From positions 1-58,315 of the forward strand of contig NZ_VJZC01000009.1 of NCBI RefSeq assembly GCF_009377185.1: 58,315 nucleotides of DNA, written 5' to 3'. A model generated the notes under the pieces. That model did no database searches, had not been told where the DNA came from, and was given only the letters and a program-made list of their open reading frames with translations. Shown piece after piece: positions 14,874 through 24,154 of the stretch. Source of the DNA: Streptomyces spongiae (GTDB taxonomy: Bacteria > Actinomycetota > Actinomycetes > Streptomycetales > Streptomycetaceae). Both the position numbers and the translations under genes were made by a program. Position 1 is the stretch's first letter; each line of letters starts with the position of its first letter.

Positions 14874-15479
14874 TCACCCCGGGTCTCCGGGACGCTCCGA
14901 GCCGGCCAGCCAGGCGGCGCCCTCCGTGTAGAGCCGTTCGACCGCCTCGCCTACCAGGCCCGGCAGGCCGGGCTTCACCGTGAACCCGGCCTTCGTCTGT
15001 ACGTACCCGAGGTGGCGGTACCCGGCGGGGAACCGGGCGAGCAGTTCGGGGTCGAGCTTGAGGGAGGCGGCGGGGTCGACGACGTCGAGGCGGTCCTTCT
15101 CGTAGATGGGTTGCCTGCGGACGATCGTCCACTCGCCGTCGTCCCGGGAGAGGAAGTCGTAGAACCGGCCGGTGCACACCACGTCCACCGGTACACCGTC
15201 GACGTCCGCGCGCTGACTGATCGTCATCTTCGTCTGCGCGACCGCGCGTTCACCCACCACGTCCGAGGTGTGGCCGCCCAGGAAGTGCAGGATGCTGACG
15301 CCGTTGTCGAAGCCCTGTTTGCTGGCGGCTATGAACTCCGCGGCGGGGGCCTGCAACCAGGTGGCGCTCATCCATCCGTCCGGGTGCCAGACGGTGGCGA
15401 ACCGTTCCCAGTCGCCGGCGTCCCGCCACAGCGCCCAGTTCTCCACCAGCTGCCTGATCTTCGCCTGATCCGCGTTCAT
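14874..15479 (-). CDS. SnoaL-like (NTF2-fold) polyketide-cyclase-family protein
   Basis: A 201-residue NTF2-like protein with an N-terminal cone-shaped fold: RQLVENWALWRDAGDWERFATVWHPDGWM, then HFLGGHTSDVVGERAVAQTKM and CTGRFYDFLSRDDGEWTI. Such proteins are isomerases, dehydratases or ring-hydroxylating dioxygenase small subunits; no dioxygenase large subunit is present here, so an isomerase or lyase step is more likely. It is the last gene of the minus-strand aromatic operon, 104 nt after the maleylacetate reductase gene. Confidence 0.75.
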   Translation of the reverse strand: MNADQAKIRQLVENWALWRDAGDWERFATVWHPDGWMSATWLQAPAAEFIAASKQGFDNGVSILHFLGGHTSDVVGERAVAQTKMTISQRADVDGVPVDVVCTGRFYDFLSRDDGEWTIVRRQPIYEKDRLDVVDPAASLKLDPELLARFPAGYRHLGYVQTKAGFTVKPGLPGLVGEAVERLYTEGAAWLAGSERPGDPG

Positions 15480-15583
15480 TCCAGCTCTACCTCTCTCTTT
15501 CTCGTGACCGATGCGATCGACGGCGCGTCCCGACCGCCGGGGTCGGGCGCCTGTCTGTCCAGCGGCATGTTCTTCGGACCGGC

Positions 15584-16660
15584 TCAGCCGCCCATGGCGG
15601 CCACCGTCGCCGGATCCGCACCCCGCGACGCGGCTCGCAGCAGTCGCCGTAGGTTCTGGGCGGTCACACGGCGCGGGTTGCCGGCCGGGACCACCTCCAG
15701 GATCGCGCGCACGGCGTCGTCGATGTGGGCCTCGTCGAACCCGTGGTCCCGCAGCGCCAGGGGCGCGTCCACCGCTCGTCGTAGCCGTCGCAGACCCTCC
15801 ACGGCCGTGGGGGCGTCGAACGCCGTCGCCATTCGGCGCTCCGCCTCCGGCGCGGCGGGCGCGTTGAACGCCAGCACATAAGGCAGCACGACCGCGTGCG
15901 TCTGGGCGTGCGGGAGGTCGTATGCGCCCCCCAGCACATGGCAGATCTTGTGGTGCAGCCCCGAGCCCGCCGAGGAGAATGCCAAGGCCGCCAAGTAGGC
16001 GCCGTACAGCAGGTGTTCGCGGCCCGTGAGCCCGATCGGGTCGGTGACCACGGTCGGCAGGCCGGCGGCCAGCGCGCGGATGCCCTCCCCGGCCAGCGCC
16101 TGGGCGATCGGGTCGGTGCGGGGTGCCCAGAGGCTGTCCACACAGTGGGCGAGCGCGTTCAGGCCCGAGGCGACGCTCATCGCCACCGGCAACGAGAGGG
16201 TGAGCGTCGCGTCGTACACGACCGCGCGGGGCAGCACCCGGGGGTCGGCTCCCGTGGTCTTGCGTGCCCCCTCGGTCAGGCCCCAGACACTGGTGGCCTC
16301 CGACCCCGCATAGGTCGTGGGGACGGCCACGACGGGGAGCCCGGTGGTCAGGGCGACCGCCTTGGCGAGTCCGGTCGTCGAACCCCCGCCGACGCTCACC
16401 ATGACGTCCACGTCGTGTGCGGCGGCCGCGGCACGGGCCCGTTCGGCAGTCGCGACGGGGACGTGCATCACCACGTCGTCGTGCCGGAGCACCACCGGCA
16501 GTCCGGCCGTCACCTGCGCGGCCAGATCGCTCTCGCCGGGCGCCGCGATGACCATCACCCGGGAGCCGCCGAGCCGTTCCACCTCGGCGAGCACCGATGC
16601 CGCCGCGTCGCCGGGAGCGAAACGGACGCGTTGGGGGAGGGTCTCATGCTCGAAGCGCAT
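15584..16660 (-). CDS. Maleylacetate reductase
   Basis: A 358-residue iron-alcohol-dehydrogenase-fold enzyme, in the normal size range for maleylacetate reductase. Motifs: [16 protein letters not shown] and [14 protein letters not shown] for NAD(P)H binding, and the metal-ligand region [10 protein letters not shown] plus [26 protein letters not shown]. It reduces maleylacetate to 3-oxoadipate in the hydroxyquinol branch. Its start lies inside the 3' end of the hydroxyquinol dioxygenase gene (17-nt overlap), the classical pairing of these two steps. A start further upstream would read through the dioxygenase gene. Confidence 0.92.
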   Translation of the reverse strand: MRFEHETLPQRVRFAPGDAAASVLAEVERLGGSRVMVIAAPGESDLAAQVTAGLPVVLRHDDVVMHVPVATAERARAAAAAHDVDVMVSVGGGSTTGLAKAVALTTGLPVVAVPTTYAGSEATSVWGLTEGARKTTGADPRVLPRAVVYDATLTLSLPVAMSVASGLNALAHCVDSLWAPRTDPIAQALAGEGIRALAAGLPTVVTDPIGLTGREHLLYGAYLAALAFSSAGSGLHHKICHVLGGAYDLPHAQTHAVVLPYVLAFNAPAAPEAERRMATAFDAPTAVEGLRRLRRAVDAPLALRDHGFDEAHIDDAVRAILEVVPAGNPRRVTAQNLRRLLRAASRGADPATVAAMGG

Positions 16661-17582
16661 GGGTGTCCGCTCCAGGTGCGGGCAAGGCGTCCGACGGTGT
16701 GAGCACGATGTCGAAGCGGACGCGGGACCATGTCCGTCCGGACAGGTCGCGGCCGTCGGGGGTGGGGGTGTCCAGGGCCTGCGGTGCGAAACGCTTGACC
16801 AGGGACTCCTTGACACCGAACACGGCGTCGGAGTCCAGTAGTCGGTCGCCCTCCACGAAGATATGGGTGATCAGGGTGCGCATGTTGGGCGCGGTGACCA
16901 TGAAGTGCAGGTGGGAGGCGCGCAGGGGTGAGCGCCCGGTCCCGCCGAGCAGGCGTCCCACCGGTCCGTCGTGGGGAATGGGGTACGGCGTCGGGGTGAG
17001 CCCCCAGAAGGTGAAGCCGCCCTGGTCGTCGGTGTACAGATGGGCCCGGCCGGCGAGGCGGCCGTCGTCGCGCTGCACGTCGTACAGCCCGTCCTCATCG
17101 GCTTCCCACACCTCCAGCCGGGCGCCGGGAACCGGGTCGCCGTCGGTGTCGGTGACGGTGCCCTCGACCCAGCAGGGCTCTCCCGGGGCGCCGAAGGCCA
17201 TGTCGCCGCCCAGGGGGATCACGGGAGCACCGGCCACGAAGAACGGGCCGAGCACGGTTGCCTCGGTGACATGGCCGGCGGCTTCGTGGTTGACGTTGAC
17301 GGTCTGCATGGAGGTTCCGAGGACATCGGAGAGCAGGATGAACTCCTGGCGGTGGTCGGTGGTGATGCGGCCGGCCGCGGTGAGGAAGTCGATGGCGTAC
17401 TGCCACTCGGCCTCGGTCAGCCGGACCTCGCGGATGAAGGAGTGCAGATGCCGGGTCAGGGACCGCATCACCTCCTTCAGCCGAGGGTCCGGTGTGTCGT
17501 CGAAGGACGCGAGCACGGCTTGGACCAACTCGTCCTCGACGCGACGCTGCCGGTCCGACACCGGGGAATGGGCGGTGGTCAT
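16644..17582 (-). CDS. Intradiol ring-cleavage dioxygenase, hydroxyquinol 1,2-dioxygenase type
   Basis: A 312-residue Fe(III) intradiol dioxygenase. The iron ligands can be placed: Tyr167 in EDGLYDVQ, Tyr200 in [11 protein letters not shown], and His224 and His226 in RASHLHFMV. The N-terminal helical linker domain is present, with [11 protein letters not shown] as the domain junction. The motif set fits hydroxyquinol 1,2-dioxygenases, which open benzene-1,2,4-triol to maleylacetate. The overlapping maleylacetate reductase gene confirms the pathway. Chlorocatechol or catechol dioxygenase is less likely. Confidence 0.92.
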   Translation of the reverse strand: MTTAHSPVSDRQRRVEDELVQAVLASFDDTPDPRLKEVMRSLTRHLHSFIREVRLTEAEWQYAIDFLTAAGRITTDHRQEFILLSDVLGTSMQTVNVNHEAAGHVTEATVLGPFFVAGAPVIPLGGDMAFGAPGEPCWVEGTVTDTDGDPVPGARLEVWEADEDGLYDVQRDDGRLAGRAHLYTDDQGGFTFWGLTPTPYPIPHDGPVGRLLGGTGRSPLRASHLHFMVTAPNMRTLITHIFVEGDRLLDSDAVFGVKESLVKRFAPQALDTPTPDGRDLSGRTWSRVRFDIVLTPSDALPAPGADTHALRA

Positions 17583-17600
17583 GCTGGGGCTTCTCCTGTC

Positions 17601-17654
17601 GTCGGCTCGTCGGCTCGTCGGCTCGTCGGCTCGTCGGCTCGTCGGCTCGTCGGC
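17601..17654. repeat. 8-bp tandem repeat (gtcggctc, six full copies plus part)
   Basis: Units start at 17601, 17609, 17617, 17625, 17633 and 17641, followed by a partial copy. The array fills the gap between the intradiol dioxygenase start (17582) and the amidohydrolase stop (17672). The unit length is not a multiple of three, and slippage would alter spacing only. It may act as a polymerase slippage hot spot or a spacer. Confidence 0.85.
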
Positions 17655-17671
17655 GTGGTTGTCGCGGAGAA

Positions 17672-19108
17672 TCAGTCGCTGAACATGCCGGCCCAGACCT
17701 TCTCCAGCACGGGCCGGGGCAGCGCCTCGTACCGCTCGTGGATCCGGGCCGCGGCGTGTGCGGTGTCCCGGCCCAGCTGGTCGAGGTCGACGCCGGTCAG
17801 CCTGCCCGCGCGCTTCACGACCTCCCCCTCGACCAGCACGGTCTCGACGTCGGCCGGCGTCGTGTAGAACAGCAGCGCCGCCACCGGGTCGGGGTCCGGG
17901 CCGGCCCGCAGCAGGTCCGGGCGTACGACGATCACATCGCCCCGCTTGCCCGGGGTGAGGGTGCCCACCTCGGCGCCCAGCCCGACCGCTTCGGCGCCGA
18001 CGCGGGTCGCCAGCTCCAACGCGCCGTACGTCGGCCATGGAGTCTCCGCCGCGGGCATGGGGTCCGCCGCGGCCAGGCTCGCGCGTTCCGACTGCAGCAG
18101 CAGATGGGCCTGGCGCAGGATGTCCGCGGCCGTGTAGCTGGACAGATCCATGCCCAGCGCGGCCGATCCGCCCATGGCGACGAAGCGGCGGGCCAGCAGC
18201 GGTCCGCTGCCCATGCCGCACTCGACGTCGGGGGTCGTGCACACGCCGATCCCCGCCCTCAGCAGCTCGGCGAGGTCGGCGTCGTCGAGTCCGTTGGCGT
18301 GCGTCAGCACGGTGTGGCCGTTCCACTCGTGGTGCCGGGCGAGCCAGCCCAGCCGTGACTTGTCCGGGTCGCCGTCCCGGATGGTCATGCTCCAGTGGCT
18401 GGTGACCAGCGCCGGGTCGAGCGCGGCGACCCGTTCCGCGAGGGGCTTCAGGGCCGGTACCGGAAGGAACGGCGCGGACTCGGGGAGCGCGATCCCCAGC
18501 CTCAGTCGGCCGTTCGGGTCGGAGAAGTACTCGGCCCGGACACGCCGTATGTTCTCGTCGTGCCACGCCCCGGGCTCACCGGTCAGTGCCGCCCGGATCT
18601 CGTCGGGGTCCGTGGGGGGTGTGACCTGGTAGTCGACGACGTTCTGCAGCGCGTAGCAGAAGTACCCGCCGACCCGGCTGTCGCGCAGGCCGCGGACCAG
18701 GGCGTCGGTCGTGTCTGGGTCGGTCTGGAGGTGGCTGTGGTCGACGACGGTGGTGATCCCGGCGGCCAGCGACTCCAGGCCGCCGACCAGGTTCGCGAGG
18801 TACGCGGCCTCGGCGTCGAAGCAGCCGGAGAACATGGACCGGGCTTCCACCATGTACTGGGGGAGGGTCCAGTCCGAGGCTGCCCCGCGCAGCAGCGACT
18901 GCCAGACGTGGCGGTGGCCGTCGACGAGACCGGGCAGGACGATCGCGCCCGCGGCGTCCAGGACTTCGCAGTCGGCGGTCTGTGTTTCGTCGATACGTTC
19001 GGCGACGGCGACGATCCGCCCGTCGCGGACCAGGACGTCCCCGGCGGGGAGGCTGCCGAGGGCGGGGTCCATGGTCAGGACGTGGCCGCCGCGGATGAGG
19101 GTGGACAT
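17672..19108 (-). CDS. Amidohydrolase-superfamily protein, TrzA/AtzA-cytosine-deaminase-like
   Basis: A 478-residue metal-dependent hydrolase. Metal ligands are visible: the HxH of [10 protein letters not shown] (about residue 65), a His in VTSHWSM, a His in TVLTHANG and an Asp in LGMDLSSY. The pattern matches the subfamily that removes amino or chloro groups from N-heteroaromatic rings, and related imidohydrolases. AAGGAG lies 6 nt before the ATG. It sits in the middle of the aromatic operon, and a paralogue ends the opposite arm (28787-30139). The substrate is unknown; a nitrogen-bearing aromatic or a cyclic amide is the inference. Confidence 0.82.
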   Translation of the reverse strand: MSTLIRGGHVLTMDPALGSLPAGDVLVRDGRIVAVAERIDETQTADCEVLDAAGAIVLPGLVDGHRHVWQSLLRGAASDWTLPQYMVEARSMFSGCFDAEAAYLANLVGGLESLAAGITTVVDHSHLQTDPDTTDALVRGLRDSRVGGYFCYALQNVVDYQVTPPTDPDEIRAALTGEPGAWHDENIRRVRAEYFSDPNGRLRLGIALPESAPFLPVPALKPLAERVAALDPALVTSHWSMTIRDGDPDKSRLGWLARHHEWNGHTVLTHANGLDDADLAELLRAGIGVCTTPDVECGMGSGPLLARRFVAMGGSAALGMDLSSYTAADILRQAHLLLQSERASLAAADPMPAAETPWPTYGALELATRVGAEAVGLGAEVGTLTPGKRGDVIVVRPDLLRAGPDPDPVAALLFYTTPADVETVLVEGEVVKRAGRLTGVDLDQLGRDTAHAAARIHERYEALPRPVLEKVWAGMFSD

Positions 19109-19143
19109 GAGAAACTCCTTGTCTTGCAGTGCCGGGTGCGGAA

Positions 19144-20022
19144 TCACTCCGCCGCGGCGGGTATGAGGGTCGGACGGGGCCGCCGCGCGTACGGCCGGGC
19201 CCCGGCCGCGCTGACGGTGACGGCCAGCAGGCCCACGCCCTCGATGTCGACCTCGACACGGTCACCGTCTGACACCGGCCCGACACCGGCCGGTGTCCCC
19301 GTGAAGATGACGTCGCCGGGGTGCAGGGTCATCACCGAGCTGGTGTACGCGACCAGTTCGGGTACTCCGAAGATCAGAGCCGCTGTCGAGGTGTGCTGAC
19401 GGACGCTGCCCCCGACCCGGCAGGTGAGGTCCAGCCGGCCGGGGTCGTCGATCTCGTCGGTGGTCACGACGTACGGCCCGAGGGGGCTGAACGTGTCGAA
19501 CGACTTGCGGGCGGAGCGGTCCTCGGTGGAGCGGACGGTCATGTCGAGGCCGCAGGTGTAGCCGAAGACATGGCCGATGGCCCGGCCGGCGGGGATGTGC
19601 CGTCCCCGCCGGCCGATCACGACGACGAGTTCCCCCTCCTGGTCGGTCCGGACGTCGGAGTAGGGCAGTTCGACGACACCGTCCGGGCCCACCACCGAGG
19701 AGGACGCCTTGAGGAAGACGCCGAGGTCGGCGATCGAATGCTCTTCACGCATCTCGGCCTGGTGGTCGCGGTAGTTCACCGGGGCGCCCACCACCTTGCC
19801 CGGCCGGGGCAGCGGTGCGTCGAGGACGACGTCGGACAGCGGTCTGCGCGGGCGTCCGGCCAGGTCGTCCCGCCCGACGACCCGGCCTTCCTCGATCAGC
19901 CGCTGCAGCGGTCCTCCGGGGCCGCACGGGCCGGGCACGAGATCGGTCACGTCGACGAGCCCGTTCCGGTCTCCCGGGTCGAGCACGCCGAGACGGTTCC
20001 CGTCGAAGACGGCGAAGCGCAC
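19144..20022 (-). CDS. Fumarylacetoacetate hydrolase (FAH) family protein
   Basis: A 292-residue FAH-fold enzyme. The catalytic domain starts near residue 75 (GKVVGAPVNYRDHQAEM). Metal and acid residues lie in QEGELVVVIGR and GHVFGYTCGLDMTVR, and the terminal motif is DVIFTGTPAGVG. These enzymes hydrolyse C-C bonds of acylpyruvates (fumarylpyruvate hydrolase), or hydrate and decarboxylate ring-cleavage products. Its GTG start lies one base after the gentisate-type dioxygenase stop, so fumarylpyruvate-type hydrolysis after gentisate cleavage is the most natural role. Confidence 0.88.
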   Translation of the reverse strand: MRFAVFDGNRLGVLDPGDRNGLVDVTDLVPGPCGPGGPLQRLIEEGRVVGRDDLAGRPRRPLSDVVLDAPLPRPGKVVGAPVNYRDHQAEMREEHSIADLGVFLKASSSVVGPDGVVELPYSDVRTDQEGELVVVIGRRGRHIPAGRAIGHVFGYTCGLDMTVRSTEDRSARKSFDTFSPLGPYVVTTDEIDDPGRLDLTCRVGGSVRQHTSTAALIFGVPELVAYTSSVMTLHPGDVIFTGTPAGVGPVSDGDRVEVDIEGVGLLAVTVSAAGARPYARRPRPTLIPAAAE

Positions 20023-20023
20023 G

Positions 20024-21061
20024 TCAGCACTCCTCCTCGCGGTAGAGGTCGAGCGCGCGGAGCACGGGCTCGTTGGTGTAGCCGAACAGGTAGGCGTCCC
20101 GGAGCCCGGTGTTGCGCAGCCGGAGGGGCGCCCACGGCGGCACCGCGATGACGTCGTGGTCCGCCCAGTCGAGGGTCACCCCGCCGATCTCGGCGGTCCC
20201 CTCCCCGGAGACGACATGCAGGACCGAGCCGGACGTACGGCGCACCGGCACCCCCGAGAAGCCCGGGCGGAGCCGGGTGACGCGGCAGCTCATCGTGGGC
20301 AGAACGGGGCCACCGGTCAGCGGGTTGCGGTACTCCAGCAGCACACCCTCGGCGGCGCTGCCCTCGGCGTCGTCGGCGATGGCGTCGAAGGCTCTGCGGG
20401 TCTCCGCCCACGGATAGCGGCCCACCGGCGACGACGGCCCGGCCGCCGCCCGCCCCCAGGCAGGGGTCAGCAGGCCGTGCACATACTGCCGCGACGACAG
20501 GTCGTCGGGGACCGTGTGCGGCTGACTGCGCCGCTCGAACCATTCGAAGTAGCTCGCGTCGAGGGCGTTGACCAGCGGGTAGTCCAGGGCGTCCAGCCAG
20601 ATCACGGGCTCGTCGCCGGTGTGCTCGTGGTCGTGCCAGTGCCCGCCCGGTGTGAGCAGCAGGTCCCCGGGGCGCATCGGCACCCGCTCGCCGTTCACGG
20701 TGGTCGCCGCGCCGCCGCCCTCGATCACGAAGCGGAAGGCGTGCGAGGCGTGTCGGTGTGCCTGGGCGGTCTCGCGCGGTCCGATGACCTGGAGTCCGGC
20801 GTAGAGCGAGGTGGTGGTGGCGGGCGGGTCGGTGAGGCCGGGGTTGACCAGCATGAGGACCCGGCGCTCGGCCTCGTCGAGGCCGAGCGTGGCGAGGAAG
20901 TGCAGCAGATGGGGGCGCAGGTCGGCATAGCGCCATCGGTGTGCCACGGCGGTCGGGCGCGGTTCGGCGGGCAGGACGTCGCCGAGGTTGCGCCACAGGG
21001 GGGCAGTGTGCAGCTCCGCGACGGCCCTGTAGTGGTCGGTGCTCGTGGTGTCCTGTGTCAT
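20024..21061 (-). CDS. Gentisate 1,2-dioxygenase-like bicupin
   Basis: A 345-residue two-cupin protein of the usual gentisate dioxygenase length. The Fe(II) site is in the first cupin: His102 and His104 in AQAHRHASHAFRFVIEG, and His143 in TPGGHWHDHEH. The second cupin (about residues 250-335) is present but lacks an obvious triad, as in the family. Gentisate, 1-hydroxy-2-naphthoate and salicylate dioxygenases share these features, so the exact ring substrate is open. It is packed between the extradiol dioxygenase (3-nt gap) and FAH (1-nt gap) genes. Confidence 0.87.
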   Translation of the reverse strand: MTQDTTSTDHYRAVAELHTAPLWRNLGDVLPAEPRPTAVAHRWRYADLRPHLLHFLATLGLDEAERRVLMLVNPGLTDPPATTTSLYAGLQVIGPRETAQAHRHASHAFRFVIEGGGAATTVNGERVPMRPGDLLLTPGGHWHDHEHTGDEPVIWLDALDYPLVNALDASYFEWFERRSQPHTVPDDLSSRQYVHGLLTPAWGRAAAGPSSPVGRYPWAETRRAFDAIADDAEGSAAEGVLLEYRNPLTGGPVLPTMSCRVTRLRPGFSGVPVRRTSGSVLHVVSGEGTAEIGGVTLDWADHDVIAVPPWAPLRLRNTGLRDAYLFGYTNEPVLRALDLYREEEC

Positions 21062-21064
21062 CGG

Positions 21065-21997
21065 TCAGACCGGGGGTGCCTCGAACAGGCCGCGGTCGAG
21101 GTCGTTGACGGCCTGGCCCTGCATCAGTTCCTCGATGGGGTTGGCGGTGCCCCACTGGTCGTCGGTGGGGCCGGGTTCGTGGACGGCGGGGTGCCAGGTG
21201 TCCTCGTCGACGATCTCGAGTTCGGTCGTGTACTCGACGACGTTGCCGTGCGGGTCGCGCCAGTAGGAGTAGGCGTTGTCGCCGACGTAGTGCCGGCCGG
21301 GGCCCCACAGCATCTCGTGCCCGCCCTTGAGCAGGCGGCCGGTGCCGCGCATGAACTCGTCCAGCCCGCGCAGTTCGAAGGACACATGGTTCAGGGAGAC
21401 ATGCGGTCCTCGGGAGAACGCCAGGCTGTGGTGCTGGGGGTTGATCCGCATGAAGTGCATGACATCGGGGCCGCCCGGCACGCACAGGCTGTCGCTGAGC
21501 CGGAACCCGAGATGCTTCTCGTACCAGAGCCGGCACCGGCCGGGTTCGTCGGAGTTGAGCACGACGTGGGAGAGCCGGACCGGGATCGACTCGCGTGCCT
21601 CGACCTTGCGGTGCTGCCGCGTGGCGACATCGGCCGAGACCTCGACGGTACGCCCGTCGCAGTCGAAGAAGCGGAAACCGTAGCCGCCGCCGGGGGTCTG
21701 CAGCGCGCCGGGTTCCGACACCAGCTTGACGCCCGAGGACGCGAGCCGTTGGGCGAGCTGATCGACGGCCGCGGGCGAGGCGGCCCCGAAGGAGACCAGG
21801 TCGAGTCGTTTCTCCGAGGCTCGGCGCAGCCGGATGATGTACTGCTCCGGGCTGCCCTCGGCGGCCAGGAAGGAAATACCGGAGTCCTTCTCGACCGGGG
21901 TGAGGCCCCAGTCGCCGGAGTAGAACGCCAGTTGGTGGTCGTAGTCGGGTACCGCGAGGTCGACGTGGCGCAGATGGGTCAGCAGATTCTCGGTCAT
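21065..21997 (-). CDS. Extradiol ring-cleavage dioxygenase, VOC superfamily (catechol 2,3-dioxygenase type I)
   Basis: A 310-residue protein with two tandem VOC modules (about residues 7-125 and 141-265). The C-terminal module holds the expected Fe(II) ligands: His144 in VRLSHVVLN, His204 in VSLNHVSFEL and Glu255 in GNVVEYTTELE. It opens a catechol ring next to the hydroxyls. The start overlaps the stop of the YciI-like gene (ATGA). FAH-family proteins in both arms could process its product, as in homoprotocatechuate-type pathways. Substrate not determinable from sequence. Confidence 0.88.
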   Translation of the reverse strand: MTENLLTHLRHVDLAVPDYDHQLAFYSGDWGLTPVEKDSGISFLAAEGSPEQYIIRLRRASEKRLDLVSFGAASPAAVDQLAQRLASSGVKLVSEPGALQTPGGGYGFRFFDCDGRTVEVSADVATRQHRKVEARESIPVRLSHVVLNSDEPGRCRLWYEKHLGFRLSDSLCVPGGPDVMHFMRINPQHHSLAFSRGPHVSLNHVSFELRGLDEFMRGTGRLLKGGHEMLWGPGRHYVGDNAYSYWRDPHGNVVEYTTELEIVDEDTWHPAVHEPGPTDDQWGTANPIEELMQGQAVNDLDRGLFEAPPV

Positions 21998-22440
21998 CGG
22001 GTGCTTCCTTCGTGGTCCAGCGGTGTCGGCGGACCGTCCAGCCCGCCGGTCTGGTGCGAGATGCCGATGTGCACCGCGAAACCTCCCTGGTTGATCTGCC
22101 AGGGGCGGACGGTGAACATCCGCAGGCCGTGCTTGTGCAGCGGTTCCTCGGCGGCCAGCGCGATGGCCGCCGCCTCGGAGCCGGTCCTGAGGAGATAGAG
22201 GGCGCTGTCGCCGGGACGGCCGTCCTCGTCGAGGTAGGGGCCACCGGCGAACAGGACGCCGCGGCGCTCCCAGCCGATGAGGTGGCGCAGGTGATCGGCC
22301 AGATACGGGCCGATGTCCTCCGGTGCGGAGCCGAGGGCGGGGCTGCTGTGACAGGCCCACAGCCGCAGGCCGACGGAACGAGCTGTCAGGACAGCGGCTT
22401 CGGCCTCGGGGTCGTGATCGGGCCCGGGTATCTCGGACAT
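21994..22440 (-). CDS. YciI-like (YCII/dimeric ferredoxin-like) protein
   Basis: A 148-residue small protein with an approximately 90-residue YCII domain: YLADHLRHLIGWERRGVLFAGGPYLDEDG, then PLHKHGLRMFTVRPWQINQGG. The conserved His/Asp positions of YCII domains are present. Related domains include muconolactone isomerase and dechlorinating or lactone-handling enzymes in aromatic pathways, so an isomerase role is plausible. It lies 22 nt after the FAD monooxygenase gene and overlaps the extradiol dioxygenase gene. Confidence 0.75.
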   Translation of the reverse strand: MSEIPGPDHDPEAEAAVLTARSVGLRLWACHSSPALGSAPEDIGPYLADHLRHLIGWERRGVLFAGGPYLDEDGRPGDSALYLLRTGSEAAAIALAAEEPLHKHGLRMFTVRPWQINQGGFAVHIGISHQTGGLDGPPTPLDHEGSTR

Positions 22441-22462
22441 GCAGTTCCTTCTTCGTGGTCGG

Positions 22463-24073
22463 TCAGCCGGTTTCGGACAGGTGCATCGCTTCCACCGCGT
22501 CGGCGAGCGAGGCCCGCGCACCGGTCGTGTCGGGACGGTGGCGCATCCGGAGCGCGACGATTCCGTCCGGTCGCACGAGCACCGCGCCACCGGGGCTCAG
22601 CCCGTAGATCTCGCGGAACTCCGCCTCCTGCTCCGGAACGGCGGCGGCGCCGATGCCGACCGTGATCAGCTGTGTCGCCGGGGGCAGGACGTCGGCCCAC
22701 GGGTCCGAGCGCGGACCGGCGACGAGCAGGGTGCAGCGGTCCTCGGCGAACACGTCCAGCAGTGATGTCCGCCGACCCTGCCAGGTCACCCACAGGTGCG
22801 GAGCGCGGTGTCCGGGCCGGCCGACCGGGACGAAGTCGCTGTACGGTTCGGCGACTTCGGGCGCCGCCGATCCGTCGGGCACGAACGCCCCCTCGGTGTA
22901 GTGGTGGCCCAGCACCAGCCCGTCCTGGCGGCGTCGGGCGTGCTTGCGCCGGCGGTCCCGCTCGGTGAGAGCCGGTGCCTCCTCGTACTCGTGGTTGCGG
23001 ACGGCCTCGGCGACCGTACGGACGGCGGTCGGCCTGCGCTCCTGCTCGTAGGTGTCGAGGAGGCCCTCGTCCGCCTGACCACGCACCACGGCGACGAGTT
23101 TCCAGACGAGGTTGTGGACGTCCTGGATGCCGGCGTTCATACCGAGTCCGCCGGACGGCGGGTTCACGTGCGCGGCGTCGCCCGCGAGCAGCAGCCGTCC
23201 GGACCGATAGCGCGAAGCGACCCTGGCACTGCCGGTCCACGGGTAGCAGGAATGCAGTTCGACCTCCAGGCCGGGCACACCGACCGCGGCCCGGACGAGC
23301 TCCAGCTGGCGCCGCTCGTCCGCGTAGTCCGCGTATGTCTCCCCGTCCCCCAGTACGACGTGCAGCCGCCAGAACCACTCGTTGTCCACCACGGCCAGCA
23401 GTGTGTGCACGATGTCGTTGTGCACGTGGTAGAAGGCGCTGCGGCGATCGCTCACCAGTGTCCGCAGGTCGGCGCGGAAGAGGATGTTCACCGAGCGGTG
23501 CACGTCCTTGCCGGGGAAGTCGATGCCCGCGACGCGGCGGACCGTGCTGTCCGCGCCGTCCGCGCCGATCACCCACTTTGCCCGCACCGTACGCGTGCCG
23601 TCCGGGCCCTCGACCCGGGCCACTACGCCCGGTTCCCAGGGCCCGTCGTCCTCACGGAGGTCGGTGAGCCGAGTGGAGAAGCGCAACTCGCCGGGCCTGA
23701 TCTTCTCGGCGGCAGCGAGGAGGGCGGGTTCGAGTATCTCCTGGGAGATCAGCACCGAGCGCTGCCGGCTCACGTCGGGGTTGTCCGGCCAGATGGGGTG
23801 GCGGACATGGTCCGGGTCGGCCAGCGAGCTGCCGGCGAAGAGCGCGTGGTCGCCCAGGGGCAGAGCCAGGGGGCGCAGCATGTCGTCGACCTCCCAGCCG
23901 TGCAGCACCTCCATGGTTCTGCTCGACAGGTGCAGGGCCTTCGGCAGCGGCGCCGTGCCCGCGTGCTTCTCGACCAGCAGGGAACGCACCCCGCGCCGCG
24001 AAAGGGCGATCGAGGAGCAGAGTCCGGCGGGGCCGCCGCCGACGATCAGAACATCGAACTCATCCTCAGCCAT
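22463..24073 (-). CDS. Class A FAD-dependent aromatic hydroxylase (MhpA/PheA-like)
   Basis: A 536-residue flavoprotein monooxygenase. The FAD Rossmann motif is GGGPAG (residues 12-17), the DG motif is GADGADSTVRR (about 171-180) and the GD motif is LLLAGDAAHVNPPSGGLGMN (about 294-311). A C-terminal thioredoxin-like tail follows, as in phenol 2-monooxygenase and 3-(3-hydroxyphenyl)propionate hydroxylase. It would hydroxylate a phenol with NAD(P)H and O2, preparing it for ring cleavage. It is the first gene of the nine-gene minus-strand operon, and a TACTAG-repeat operator overlaps its start codon. Confidence 0.9.
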   Translation of the reverse strand: MAEDEFDVLIVGGGPAGLCSSIALSRRGVRSLLVEKHAGTAPLPKALHLSSRTMEVLHGWEVDDMLRPLALPLGDHALFAGSSLADPDHVRHPIWPDNPDVSRQRSVLISQEILEPALLAAAEKIRPGELRFSTRLTDLREDDGPWEPGVVARVEGPDGTRTVRAKWVIGADGADSTVRRVAGIDFPGKDVHRSVNILFRADLRTLVSDRRSAFYHVHNDIVHTLLAVVDNEWFWRLHVVLGDGETYADYADERRQLELVRAAVGVPGLEVELHSCYPWTGSARVASRYRSGRLLLAGDAAHVNPPSGGLGMNAGIQDVHNLVWKLVAVVRGQADEGLLDTYEQERRPTAVRTVAEAVRNHEYEEAPALTERDRRRKHARRRQDGLVLGHHYTEGAFVPDGSAAPEVAEPYSDFVPVGRPGHRAPHLWVTWQGRRTSLLDVFAEDRCTLLVAGPRSDPWADVLPPATQLITVGIGAAAVPEQEAEFREIYGLSPGGAVLVRPDGIVALRMRHRPDTTGARASLADAVEAMHLSETG

Positions 24074-24090
24074 ACTAGTATCCTAGTACT
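24072..24090 (-). promoter_or_regulatory. ATACTAGTAT operator overlapping the FAD monooxygenase start codon
   Basis: On the minus strand the sequence reads AGTACTAGGATACTAGTAT and runs into the ATG, giving two TACTAG units 10 bp apart and one perfect 10-bp palindrome. The palindrome recurs at 25469-25478 and a partial copy at 24902. Overlap with the ribosome site AGGA implies repression when bound, or a leaderless transcript. Confidence 0.6.
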
Positions 24091-24154
24091 CCAATGGAGG
24101 GGCAACAAGACTCCGTCAGGGGATCGCGCCGCGAGACCGTACCGGCCCGCCGCG

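Noticed and set aside
13236..15881. Very long plus-strand frame across the LysR and monooxygenase region.
   Set aside because: It runs in the wrong frame through three well-supported genes and has no domain. Such long shadow frames are expected at this GC content.
17601..17654. Tandem repeat considered as a CRISPR-like array.
   Set aside because: The units are 8 bp and contiguous with no spacers, and no cas genes are present.
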